64,000 nt of DNA. It comes from JAVJUV01 sp040220415 (GTDB taxonomy: Bacteria > Pseudomonadota > Alphaproteobacteria > Rhodobacterales > Rhodobacteraceae). Position numbers and translations under genes: made by a program. Location of the stretch: positions 47,315-111,314 of the forward strand of contig JAVJUV010000010.1 in assembly GCA_040220415.1 (NCBI GenBank), read 5' to 3'. Positions 44,097 through 53,122 of the stretch are shown here, in pieces (position 1 is the first letter of the stretch; each line of letters starts with the position of its first letter). The notes beneath the pieces were generated by a model, which did not search any database, was not told the origin of the DNA, and was given only the letters and a program-made list of their open reading frames with translations.

Positions 44097-44747
44097 TCAG
44101 ACAGGCTGGAAAGCGTCTTTGTCACTGTCATATTGAAGCAGCCCGCCTTCGCCGATATCGGTCCACAGACCGTGGATGGTCAACTCGTCGTTGTCGACGG
44201 CTTCCCGGACGAAAGGAAAGGTCATCAGGTTTTCGAGCGAGATCAGGACGGCCTGCATTTCGAGCGCCTTGATCTGATCCTTCTCGTCCCCGACGCCGGC
44301 TACCCGTTCATAGCCGGGCCGCAGGATATCCATCCAGCGGCCGACGAAACTGGACCTCTCTTCCAGCTCGGGCGCCTTTCCCGAGCACATGGCGTGGCAT
44401 CCCATCACCCCGCCGCAATTGGAATGCCCGATGACGATCAGGTGCGCCACCTTCAGCGAGGTCACGGCATATTCGACCGCCGCCGAGGTGCCGTGCGGCT
44501 CGCCATCCGCCTCGTAGGGCGGGACAAGGTTGGCGATGTTGCGGTGAATGAAGAATTCACCCGAATCCGCGCCGAAGATCGAGGTGACGTGCACGCGGCT
44601 GTCGCAGCAGGAAACGATCATGGCCCGCGGGCGCTGGCCTTCGCTTGCCAGGCGTTTGTACCAAGCGTGGTTTTCCGAAAACGTCGTCGCGCGCCATCCG
44701 TGATAACGCTGGACGAGGTAGCTTGGCAGGGGACGCGCGGTTTTCAT
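44097..44747 (-). CDS. beta-class carbonic anhydrase
   Basis: A 216-residue enzyme interconverting carbon dioxide and bicarbonate. Zinc ligands and the catalytic dyad are visible: Cys47-x-Asp49-x-Arg51 in VSCCDSRVH, and His108 and Cys111 in IGHSNCGGVMG. The cytosolic beta-class length is typical. The start at 44747 gives the opening MKTARPLPSYLVQRY; the frame continues upstream to 45581 but antisense to other genes. The sbtA start is 20 bases downstream, so carbonic anhydrase, sbtA and sbtB should form one transcript. Confidence 0.93.
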   Translation of the reverse strand: MKTARPLPSYLVQRYHGWRATTFSENHAWYKRLASEGQRPRAMIVSCCDSRVHVTSIFGADSGEFFIHRNIANLVPPYEADGEPHGTSAAVEYAVTSLKVAHLIVIGHSNCGGVMGCHAMCSGKAPELEERSSFVGRWMDILRPGYERVAGVGDEKDQIKALEMQAVLISLENLMTFPFVREAVDNDELTIHGLWTDIGEGGLLQYDSDKDAFQPV

Positions 44748-44861
44748 CTGAATCCGGAGGTTTCTTTTCAAACTGTTGGCACATTCATTGCCTGTATCAA
44801 GCATTTCTTCGTCGGGGGCAATTATCGAGAGAGCGTTCTTTCTGAGGGGAAAGGGGTATCC

Positions 44862-45248
44862 ATGTTGCTGCAGGATGTCGTCATCCTGCATCCGGTCGAG
44901 GCCGTCTGTCTCGATACGGGTGCGTTCCAATCGCTTGTTCTGAAATCCGGGGCGGCCCACGCAATGGCCCAGGCCGACGATCTGTTCGAGGAGTTCATCG
45001 TCTGTCTTTCCGCGGTCGAGGCCGCGTGGTCGGCGGGCGAGTTCGATCGTCTTGCCAGCCAGGCCGCGATGCTGGCGGTCCTGTCCGAGGATTTGGGTCT
45101 TGCCCAGAGCGCGGCGGTCGCGCGGCAGGCCGCGGGTCTGATCGGTGCGGGCGACGATGTGGCGCTTTCCGCCGTCGTGGCGCGGGCCGTTCGGGTGGGC
45201 GAGGCCTCGCTGGCGTCGGTTCTGGAATTCGCCTACCGCCGGATCTGA
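44862..45248 (+). CDS. hypothetical protein
   Basis: The 128-residue protein is alanine-rich and almost wholly helical: MLLQDVVILHPVEAVCLDTG, then ADDLFEEFIVCLSAVEAAW, then ARQAAGLIGAGDDVALSAVVARAV. It has no signal peptide. It resembles a helical bundle with possible dimerisation, but I do not know its family. AAGGGG stands seven bases before the ATG. It is divergent from carbonic anhydrase and 73 bases upstream of the leucyl aminopeptidase. Confidence 0.75.
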   Translation: MLLQDVVILHPVEAVCLDTGAFQSLVLKSGAAHAMAQADDLFEEFIVCLSAVEAAWSAGEFDRLASQAAMLAVLSEDLGLAQSAAVARQAAGLIGAGDDVALSAVVARAVRVGEASLASVLEFAYRRI

Positions 45249-45321
45249 GCGCGGAGGGCCATTTCGCATCGCGCAAGGTTGTCCTAGGGTTCGCATAAGC
45301 GATCTGCAGGAGACCAGTGAC

Positions 45322-46706
<1,385 letters not shown>

Positions 46707-46710
<4 letters not shown>

Positions 46711-47474
46711 AGACAGCGCTTGCCAACGCCTGGCTCAGATCGGCACCCGACGGGCCGGCCGAACGGCAGGTCCTGTTCGGAGACGACTTCATCGTCGAGC
46801 GGACCGAGGCGGGTCACGCTTACGGGCGCACGGTGAAGGACGATTACCCGGGATGCCTGCCGGTCGGCGCGCTGGGGCCTGGGCGGGCGGTGTCGGCCTT
46901 CGTCGCGGTTCGCACCACGTGGGCCTATGCCGCGCCCGACATCAAGTCCGAGCCGCTTCTGGACCTTCACCTGACATCGCGTCTTGAACTGCTGGACGGC
47001 GGAACAAGGGACTGGCACGCGTTCCGGCTGGGCGACGCCACCGCTTTCGTCCCGTCACGGCACTGCCGGACCTGGGGAGATTTCTTCGACGATCCTGCAA
47101 CAGTCGCGCGCGCCTATCTGGGAACGCCCTATCTCTGGGCCGGGAACACCGGTTTCGGTCTTGATTGTTCAGGTCTGATCCAGGCGGCCTGCTTGGCCTG
47201 CGGGTTTGCCTGTCCTGCCGACAGCCACCAGCAGGAGCTCATGCCGGGCGTGCGGTTGCCGGACGACGCGCCGTTGCAATCCGGCGACCTGATCTTCTGG
47301 AAGGGCCACGTGGCCATGGCGACCGGACCCCGGACAATGATCCATGCGAACGCCCATCACATGATGGTGGTCGAAGAACCGATCGCGCCGGCGCTTGACC
47401 GGATCTGCGCCGCGGAGACCGGACCCGTCACCAGTCGTCTGCGCCCGGACCGGACGCCGATCCGGGGCATTTGA
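46707..47474 (+). CDS. NlpC/P60 family C40 peptidase with SH3-like domains
   Basis: A 255-residue protein. The N-terminal 120 residues are a bacterial SH3-like region that binds substrate, and the C-terminal part is an NlpC/P60 cysteine peptidase with nucleophile Cys154 in FGLDCSGLIQAA, a His in WKGHVAMATG and a further His in HANAHHMMV. Such enzymes cleave peptides of cell-wall origin (gamma-D-Glu-diamino acid bonds). No signal peptide is seen, so a role in recycling imported muropeptides together with the adjoining aminopeptidase is plausible. The start GTG overlaps the upstream stop. Confidence 0.9.
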
Positions 47475-47487
47475 CTGCACGCGGGCT

Positions 47488-47545
47488 TCTTCTTTTCGGA
47501 AATACTCCGGGGTGAGGCGCGTCAGCGCCGAGGGGCAGTGCCCCT
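47488..47545. repeat. possible extragenic palindromic repeat
   Basis: Between the convergent peptidase and DUF2794 genes the sequence TTCTTTTCGGAAATACTCCGG is followed by two small GC hairpins, GGCGC-GTCA-GCGCC (47516-47529) and GGGG-CAGTG-CCCC (47532-47544). I recall similar extragenic sequences from Rhodobacterales genomes, where they recur behind genes. Only one copy is inside this window, so the repeat nature cannot be shown here. Confidence 0.4.
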
Positions 47546-47550
47546 TGCGG

Positions 47551-47898
47551 TCACTCGACCGCGCGGATCAGCTTGCGTTCCAGCACTCGCAACACGGTCT
47601 TCAGATCGTGGCCGCGTTTCAGAATCTGCCCGTCCATCCCGATCACCGCGTACATGCCCTGCCGGCCCCGCAGCTTGGGCCGCTTCTCGATCCGGTAGAT
47701 CGGGTGTTCCGCGGCGCGGCGGAAAATCGAGAAAACCGCCACTTCCTTCAGGAAGGACATGCCGTAGTCGCGCCATTCGCCGGCTGCCACCATGCGCCCG
47801 TAAACACCCAGAATCACGGATAATTCCGCACGGTCGAAAGCAACCTGCTCGGGCAACTGCGAAGGCGCGGGAAATGGTGTCGGTGGCTGAACCGTCAT
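47551..47898 (-). CDS. DUF2794 domain-containing protein
   Basis: The 115-residue protein has the DUF2794 core: FDRAELSVILGVYGRMVAAGEWRDYGMSFLKEVAVFSIFRRAAEHPIYRIEKRP, ending in RGHDLKTVLRVLERKLIRAVE. The family is confined largely to alphaproteobacteria and has no known function. The ATG at 47898 gives the usual short proline-rich N-terminus; an upstream in-frame codon at 47928 is less likely. It is divergent from the RNA candidate and mtnP. Confidence 0.85.
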   Translation of the reverse strand: MTVQPPTPFPAPSQLPEQVAFDRAELSVILGVYGRMVAAGEWRDYGMSFLKEVAVFSIFRRAAEHPIYRIEKRPKLRGRQGMYAVIGMDGQILKRGHDLKTVLRVLERKLIRAVE

Positions 47899-47985
47899 GG
47901 AATCAGCCTGACAGCGCCCGACACGCAAATCAAGCCCCGCCGCATCTTCGCCACAAAATTACCTTTACGCCGTCCGAAGCGGCCC

Positions 47986-48146
47986 GTCTTCTCGCCTTAG
48001 TTGAGTTGCATCAAGGACTTGTAGCGAAAAGACGCTATCCCCGGTGTCGCGGATTTAACAGCCCCCACCCAGCCTGCGGCACCGGGGAACCCCTATACGG
48101 GGTCGAGGGACAAGACCCCTGCCATTGGGCAGGGGTTTTCTTTTTT
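47986..48146 (+). ncRNA. candidate structured RNA (sRNA or mtnP leader)
   Basis: Four consecutive stems can be drawn. Stem A: GTCTT-c-TCGC (47986-47995) with GCGA-a-AAGAC (48024-48033). Stem B: 13 pairs, TCCCCGGTGTCGC (48038-48050) with GCGGCACCGGGGA (48076-48088), one of them G-U, around a 25-base C-rich loop. Stem C: ACCCC (48089-48093) with GGGGT (48099-48103). Stem D: an intrinsic terminator with CCCCTGCC/GGCAGGGG and a T-rich tail. DUF2794 is transcribed the other way, so no plus-strand gene precedes the terminator; it must end a transcript that begins here. I see no match to 6S, SRP, tmRNA or a known riboswitch. The 5' end and promoter are not located. Confidence 0.6.
48116..48146 (+). 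terminator. strong intrinsic terminator upstream of mtnP
   Basis: CCCCTGCC (48116-48123), loop ATTG, GGCAGGGG (48128-48135), then TTTTCTTTTTT. The T-tract is only on the plus-strand side. It lies 80 bases before the mtnP start codon. Confidence 0.9.
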
Positions 48147-48226
48147 CCGCAACATCGCGAGCGTCGAGACGCCTTGCCAATTGCCGCGCTGCCGTTAGGG
48201 TCAGGTCGACAACCGGAGGGTGTGCG

Positions 48227-49108
48227 ATGGCGGCAGGAACGATGATCGGCGTGATCGGCGGAAGCGGCGTCTATGACATCGATGGGCTGGAAGGGGCCGA
48301 GTGGGTCACCGTGGAAAGCCCCTGGGGTACGCCTTCCGATCAAATTCTGACCGGCAGGCTGGACGGCGTGAACATGGCGTTCCTGCCCCGCCACGGGCGC
48401 GGCCACGTGCATTCGCCGACAACAGTGCCCTACCGGGCCAACATCGATGCGCTGAAGCGGCTGGGCGTCACGGACGTGATCAGCGTCTCGGCCTGCGGTT
48501 CGTTCCGCGAGGAGATGGCGCCGGGCGATTTCGTGATCGTGGACCAATTCATCGACCGCACCTTCGCGCGCGAGAAATCGTTCTTCGGGACGGGTTTCGT
48601 CGCCCACGTCAGCGTGGCGCATCCGACCTGTCCGCGCCTTGGCGACGCCTGCAAAGCGGCGGCAAGCGACGCGGGGATCAAGGTGCACCGCGACGGCACC
48701 TACCTTGCGATGGAGGGGCCGCAGTTCTCGTCACTGGCGGAATCGAAGATGTATCGTGAAAGCTGGGGCTGCGACGTGATCGGGATGACCAACATGCCCG
48801 AGGCCAAGCTCGCCCGCGAAGCCGAGCTTTGCTATGCCTCGGTGGCCATGATCACCGATTACGACAGCTGGCACCCCGACCACGGCGAGGTCGATATCTC
48901 GGATATCATCGCGACACTGATGGGCAACGCCGACAAGGGCCGCGCGCTGGTTTCGCGACTGCCCGCGCTTCTGGGGGCGGAACGCGCACCCTGTCCGCAC
49001 GGCTGCGATCGGGCGCTGGAATACGCGGTTCTGACCGCGCCCGAAAAACGCGACGCGGCGATGGTGGCCAAGCTGGACGCCGTCGCGGGACGGATTTTGC
49101 AGAAGTGA
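48227..49108 (+). CDS. mtnP: S-methyl-5'-thioadenosine phosphorylase
   Basis: The 293-residue enzyme splits methylthioadenosine with phosphate to adenine and methylthioribose 1-phosphate. It has the purine nucleoside phosphorylase family-2 landmarks: IGVIGGSGVYD, LPRHGRGHVHSPTTVPYRANI, CGSFREEMAPGDFVIVDQFIDRT, MEGPQFSSLAES and ITDYDSWHPDHGEV. GGAGG stands about seven bases before the ATG. apt follows nine bases later, so adenine released here is recovered at once. Upstream lies the structured RNA and terminator, which may control it. Confidence 0.95.
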   Translation: MAAGTMIGVIGGSGVYDIDGLEGAEWVTVESPWGTPSDQILTGRLDGVNMAFLPRHGRGHVHSPTTVPYRANIDALKRLGVTDVISVSACGSFREEMAPGDFVIVDQFIDRTFAREKSFFGTGFVAHVSVAHPTCPRLGDACKAAASDAGIKVHRDGTYLAMEGPQFSSLAESKMYRESWGCDVIGMTNMPEAKLAREAELCYASVAMITDYDSWHPDHGEVDISDIIATLMGNADKGRALVSRLPALLGAERAPCPHGCDRALEYAVLTAPEKRDAAMVAKLDAVAGRILQK

Positions 49109-49116
49109 GCGAGCGC

Positions 49117-49659
49117 ATGGACAACCGCAGGAAGACCGTCCGGGACTATATCCGCACGATCGTGGATTTCCCGCACGAGGGGATCATGTTCCGCGACGTG
49201 ACGACGCTGTTCGCGGACGCGCGCGGCTTTCGCATGTGCATCGATCAACTTCTGCACCCCTATGCGGGCGAGCGGATCGACAAGGTGGTGGGGCTGGAGG
49301 CGCGGGGGTTCATCCTGGGCGGGGCCATCGCGCATCAGTTGTCGGTCGGTTTCGTGCCAATCCGCAAGAAGGGCAAGCTGCCGGGCGCGACGCTGAGCCA
49401 GGAATACAAGCTGGAATACGGCGAGGCGATCATGGAGGTGCATGACGATGCCATCCAGCCGGGCGAGAAGGTGCTGGTGGTCGACGACCTTCTGGCGACC
49501 GGGGGCACCTGCGAGGCCGGGATCAAGCTGATCGAGCGGATGGGGGGCGATATCGTCGGGTGCGCGTTCATCATCGATCTGCCCGAATTGGGCGGCCGCA
49601 GAAAGCTGGAGGCGCTGGGCATGGACGTTCACACGCTGTGCGAGTTCGATGGCGCCTGA
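49117..49659 (+). CDS. apt: adenine phosphoribosyltransferase
   Basis: A 180-residue enzyme making AMP from adenine and PRPP. The PRPP motif is VLVVDDLLATGGT, the N-terminal hood has DYIRTIVDFPHEGIMFRDVTTLF, and GLEARGFILGGAIAHQL is conserved. The usual length is about 175-180. The ATG at 49117 is preferred; a GTG at 49105 overlapping the mtnP stop is an alternative that adds four residues. It forms an operon with mtnP. Confidence 0.95.
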   Translation: MDNRRKTVRDYIRTIVDFPHEGIMFRDVTTLFADARGFRMCIDQLLHPYAGERIDKVVGLEARGFILGGAIAHQLSVGFVPIRKKGKLPGATLSQEYKLEYGEAIMEVHDDAIQPGEKVLVVDDLLATGGTCEAGIKLIERMGGDIVGCAFIIDLPELGGRRKLEALGMDVHTLCEFDGA

Positions 49660-50005
49660 GACCTGCCGCGGCGGCTTTGCGCCTCCGGATATTGTGTCCA
49701 AGTTTAACAGAACTTTAGCAATCGGCCCGTATAGCCGGGGGCGTGATTTGTTGATCACGTGTCCCTGACGAGTTTCGGCGCTCCACCCGACCGGTGGGGC
49801 GCCGTATTTTCGCACGCTTTCCTTGTAGAGCGACCCGCACGGGTGTATCTGACCGGTCATGACTCGTTTTTTCGACATGGACGACCGCGCGCGCCTGCCT
49901 TGGCGCTTTTTCGGCGCGACGATGACGGTGCTGGCGCGACTTGCCTGACCGGCCGTCCGCGCATGACTGCGCGATCATTCTTCATGTCAGTCAGGGATCC
50001 ATGAA
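49660..50005. other. intergenic region between apt and leuC
   Basis: The gap holds the hairpin at 49777-49803 and an ATG frame at 49859-49948 of 29 codons, MTRFFDMDDRARLPWRFFGA and onward. Only three leucines are in it, too few for a clear leu attenuator, and it lacks a ribosome site. A promoter for leuCD must be in this region. Confidence 0.45.
49777..49810 (+). terminator. terminator-like hairpin after mtnP-apt
   Basis: GGCGCTCCACC (49777-49787) pairs with GGTGGGGCGCC (49793-49803), eleven pairs with one G-T wobble, followed by GTATTTT. The tail is short in T, so termination may be partial. It is about 120 bases behind apt. Confidence 0.6.
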
Positions 50006-51412
50006 ATGACCAAAGCCCGTACGCTCTATGACAAGATCTGGGACGAGCACGTCGCCTACGAAGCCGAAGACGGAACGTGCCACCTTTATATCGACCGCCA
50101 CCTCGTCCACGAGGTGACCAGCCCTCAGGCATTCGAGGGCCTTCGCATGACCGGACGCACAGTGCGCGCGCCGGACAAGACAATCGCCGTGCCGGACCAC
50201 AACGTGCCGACCACGCCGGGCCGCGACAATCCCGACCAGATGCCCGAGGACAGCCGCATCCAGGTCGCCGCGCTGGACCAGAACGCCAAGGACTTCGGCA
50301 TCCACTACTACCCGGTCAGTGATGTCCGCCAGGGCATCGTTCACATCGTCGGTCCCGAACAGGGCTGGACGCTGCCGGGCATGACCGTCGTCTGCGGCGA
50401 CAGCCACACGGCGACGCACGGTGCCTTCGGGGCGCTCGCCCACGGGATCGGCACGTCGGAGGTCGAGCATGTGCTGGCGACCCAGACGCTGATCCAGAAG
50501 AAGTCGAAGAACATGAAGGTCGAGATCACCGGCAAGCTGCTGCCGGGCGTCACGGCCAAGGACATCACGCTGAGCGTCATCGGCGCGACCGGCACCGCCG
50601 GGGGCACCGGCTATGTGATAGAGTATTGCGGCGAGGCGATCCGCGATCTGTCGATGGAAGGCCGGATGACGGTTTGCAACATGGCCATCGAGGGCGGCGC
50701 GCGCGCGGGCCTGATCGCGCCGGACGAGAAGACCTTCGAGTACGTCAAGGGCCGCCCGCATGCGCCGAAGGGCGCGCAGTGGGAAGCCGCTCTGGCATGG
50801 TGGGAGACGCTGTATTCCGACCCGGACGCCCATTGGGACAAGGTCGTGACCATCCGGGGCGAGGACATCGCACCGGTCGTCACCTGGGGCACGTCGCCCG
50901 AGGACGTCCTGCCGATCACGGCCACGGTTCCTGCCGCCGAAGACTTCAAGGGCGGCAAGGTGGGCGCAGCGCAGCGCTCGCTGGACTACATGGGGCTGAA
51001 GCCCGGACAGAAGCTGACCGACGTCAGGATCGACACGGTCTTCATCGGATCCTGCACCAATGGCCGGATCGAGGATCTGCGGGCCGCCGCCGAGGTGGTG
51101 AAGGGCAAGAAGATCGCCGTGAAGCGCGCGATGGTCGTGCCGGGGTCGGGCCTTGTGCGCGCCCAGGCCGAGGAAGAGGGGCTGGCCGACATCTTTCGCG
51201 ATGCCGGTTTCGAATGGCGGCTTGCCGGATGCTCGATGTGCCTGGCGATGAACCCCGACCAGCTGGCGCCGGAAGAGCGCTGCGCCTCGACCTCGAACCG
51301 CAATTTCGAGGGACGGCAGGGCTATAAGGGCCGCACGCACCTGATGTCGCCCGCGATGGCGGCCGCGGCGGCAGTGACCGGTCATCTGACCGATGTACGG
51401 GAGATGATGTAA
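50006..51412 (+). CDS. leuC: 3-isopropylmalate dehydratase large subunit
   Basis: The 468-residue subunit isomerises 2- to 3-isopropylmalate in leucine synthesis and carries a 4Fe-4S cluster. It is aconitase-like: VCGDSHTATHGAFGALAHGIGTSEVEHVLATQ, GSCTNGRIEDLRAAA and AGCSMCLAMNPDQL give the three cluster cysteines. STSNRNFEGRQG follows. The length is exactly the family norm. An ATG five bases upstream opens only a two-codon frame. Its stop overlaps the leuD start (TAATG). Confidence 0.97.
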   Translation: MTKARTLYDKIWDEHVAYEAEDGTCHLYIDRHLVHEVTSPQAFEGLRMTGRTVRAPDKTIAVPDHNVPTTPGRDNPDQMPEDSRIQVAALDQNAKDFGIHYYPVSDVRQGIVHIVGPEQGWTLPGMTVVCGDSHTATHGAFGALAHGIGTSEVEHVLATQTLIQKKSKNMKVEITGKLLPGVTAKDITLSVIGATGTAGGTGYVIEYCGEAIRDLSMEGRMTVCNMAIEGGARAGLIAPDEKTFEYVKGRPHAPKGAQWEAALAWWETLYSDPDAHWDKVVTIRGEDIAPVVTWGTSPEDVLPITATVPAAEDFKGGKVGAAQRSLDYMGLKPGQKLTDVRIDTVFIGSCTNGRIEDLRAAAEVVKGKKIAVKRAMVVPGSGLVRAQAEEEGLADIFRDAGFEWRLAGCSMCLAMNPDQLAPEERCASTSNRNFEGRQGYKGRTHLMSPAMAAAAAVTGHLTDVREMM

Positions 51413-52020
51413 TGGAAAAGTTCACCACGCTGACCGGGGTCGCGGCGCCGATGCCGCTGGTCAATATCGACACCGTCATGATCATCCCCAAGCAGTTTCT
51501 GAAGACGATCAAGCGGACCGGGCTTGGCGTGAACCTGTTCGACGAAATGCGCTATGACCGGGACGGGGGCGAGATCGAGGATTTCGTACTGAACAAACCC
51601 GCCTACCGCGAGGCGGAGATCCTGGTCGCCGGCGACAACTTCGGCTGCGGGTCAAGCCGCGAGCATGCGCCCTGGGCGCTTCTGGATTTCGGCATCCGCT
51701 GCGTGATCTCGACCAGTTTCGCCGACATCTTCTACAACAACTGCTTCAAGAACGGGATCCTGCCGGTTGTTCTGACGCCCGAGCAGGTGGACGTGCTGAT
51801 GAAGGATGCTGATAAGGGTGCGAACGCCCGGATCACGGTGGATCTGGATTCTCAGACAGTGACTTCGGCGGATGGCGAGGTATTTCCTTTCGAGGTCGAC
51901 AGCTTCAAGAAGCACTGCCTGATGAACGGCCTGGACGATATCGGGCTGACGCTTGAGAACGCGGCGGCATCGATCGACGCATACGAGACGAAAGCGGCGC
52001 AAGCGCGACCTTGGGTCTGA
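51412..52020 (+). CDS. leuD: 3-isopropylmalate dehydratase small subunit
   Basis: The 202-residue swivel-domain partner of LeuC. The conserved parts are NIDTVMIIPKQFLKTIKRTGLG, the substrate-binding block GDNFGCGSSREHAPWALLDFGIRCVIS and FADIFYNNCFKNGILPV. It starts with the last base of leuC and ends before a very good terminator, so leuCD is a two-gene unit, while leuB is 4 kb downstream. Confidence 0.97.
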   Translation: MEKFTTLTGVAAPMPLVNIDTVMIIPKQFLKTIKRTGLGVNLFDEMRYDRDGGEIEDFVLNKPAYREAEILVAGDNFGCGSSREHAPWALLDFGIRCVISTSFADIFYNNCFKNGILPVVLTPEQVDVLMKDADKGANARITVDLDSQTVTSADGEVFPFEVDSFKKHCLMNGLDDIGLTLENAAASIDAYETKAAQARPWV

Positions 52021-52044
52021 ACCCGGACACTGACACTAGATGTG

Positions 52045-52071
52045 GGGCCAATCTTCGGATTGGCCCTTTTT
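52045..52071 (+). terminator. intrinsic terminator after leuCD
   Basis: GGGCCAATC (52045-52053), a TTCG tetraloop, GATTGGCCC (52058-52066), then five T. Nine perfect pairs with a stable loop make this one of the clearest terminators in the window. Confidence 0.92.
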
Positions 52072-52265
52072 CGTTTCACATTTGATGCATTGTCGCACCA
52101 ATCCCACCACGAAATTGCCCAGAAATTCATTCAGTTTTCAGAGGTTCTTGCTGGACTGGCTGAAAGAAGGCAAAAATTGGGCAAAAGTATGGCAAACCGT
52201 CGACCAAGACGGAACGAGGCAGAAAAGCGGGGCGTAAATGCGCTTCGCGAAAAGAGGCAGGTGCA

Positions 52266-53105
52266 GTGATTTCGCGGCTGAGTGGCGCAGCTTTTCGCGC
52301 ATTCCTTGTCGTCATCATGATCGTGACGCCATCGATGCTGCTGCCGGGCACGTCGCCGGATGCGGCGCAGATCGTGATGCTTGTCGCCATTTTCGCCGCC
52401 GCCCTGACCTTCTTCGAATATGCCTCGTCCTATCCCGGCCTTGTCGAGTTTCGCGACGCGCCGCCCTTCAACCGCATCCGCTTCGGCTCGCTCTTCGCGA
52501 CCGTTGTCTGTCTGTCGCTGGTGCTTCAGGGCACCATGGCGCCTACTCCGGTATCGGCCTTCGTCGGACAGATCGGGTCGATGATCGGGCAGGTCATCGA
52601 TTTCCCCTATTCGCCGGTTCGGCTGGTGGTTCTGATGCTGCCGGCGGATGCCTCGATCGGTCACATCAACCTGGTGCGGGACACGGCGGGCATCGCCTAT
52701 TTCATCTCGCTATTGACGCTGGCGCTGTTCGTCATCCTGCAACGGGTCAGACGCTGGCCGACGCGGGCAGGTGCGTTCAACGTCTGGGTAAACCTGCCGA
52801 CGTTCGATCCGACAGCCGGCGGTGACGTTGTCGAAAGGCTGGAACGCGACGCCCGGTTTAACATCGCATTAGGGTTTTTGCTGCCATTCCTGACACCGGC
52901 GGTCGTCAAGTCGGCCACGTCGCTGTTCGGCGCAGTCACGCTTGATAATCCGCACACCCTGATCTGGACGGTGGCAGCGTGGGCATTTCTTCCGGCATCG
53001 CTTTTCATGCGCGGTATCGCGATGGGCCGGATCGCCGCGCTGATCACGGAAAAGCGCAAGCTGTCCACGCAGGACGAAGGCAACGGCGGGCTGCTGCCGG
53101 TCTGA
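52266..53105 (+). CDS. hypothetical membrane protein
   Basis: A 279-residue polytopic protein with about six hydrophobic segments: 8-25, 33-50, 75-92, 118-160 (two), and two between 195 and 250. Motifs such as FFEYASSYPGLVEFRDAPPFNR and TRAGAFNVWVNLPTFDP lie in loops. I do not recognise a family. The start is GTG with AAAGAGG upstream. The stop overlaps the register in which the following nuclease-like gene begins, so the two are probably coupled. Confidence 0.75.
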   Translation: MISRLSGAAFRAFLVVIMIVTPSMLLPGTSPDAAQIVMLVAIFAAALTFFEYASSYPGLVEFRDAPPFNRIRFGSLFATVVCLSLVLQGTMAPTPVSAFVGQIGSMIGQVIDFPYSPVRLVVLMLPADASIGHINLVRDTAGIAYFISLLTLALFVILQRVRRWPTRAGAFNVWVNLPTFDPTAGGDVVERLERDARFNIALGFLLPFLTPAVVKSATSLFGAVTLDNPHTLIWTVAAWAFLPASLFMRGIAMGRIAALITEKRKLSTQDEGNGGLLPV

Positions 53106-53122
53106 TTCTGTGGGCGGTTCTG

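Noticed and set aside
47986..48146. Interpretation of the structured RNA as 6S RNA, SRP RNA or tmRNA.
   Set aside because: The ends do not pair as in 6S, the SRP GGAAGG/GCAG loop is missing, and there is no tRNA-like part or tag frame.
49859..49948. 29-codon frame before leuC as a leucine attenuator peptide.
   Set aside because: Only three leucine codons, not consecutive, no ribosome site and no convincing alternative hairpins.
49991..51385. Long minus-strand frame opposite leuC.
   Set aside because: Shadow of the leuC coding frame; no start signal or conserved motif.
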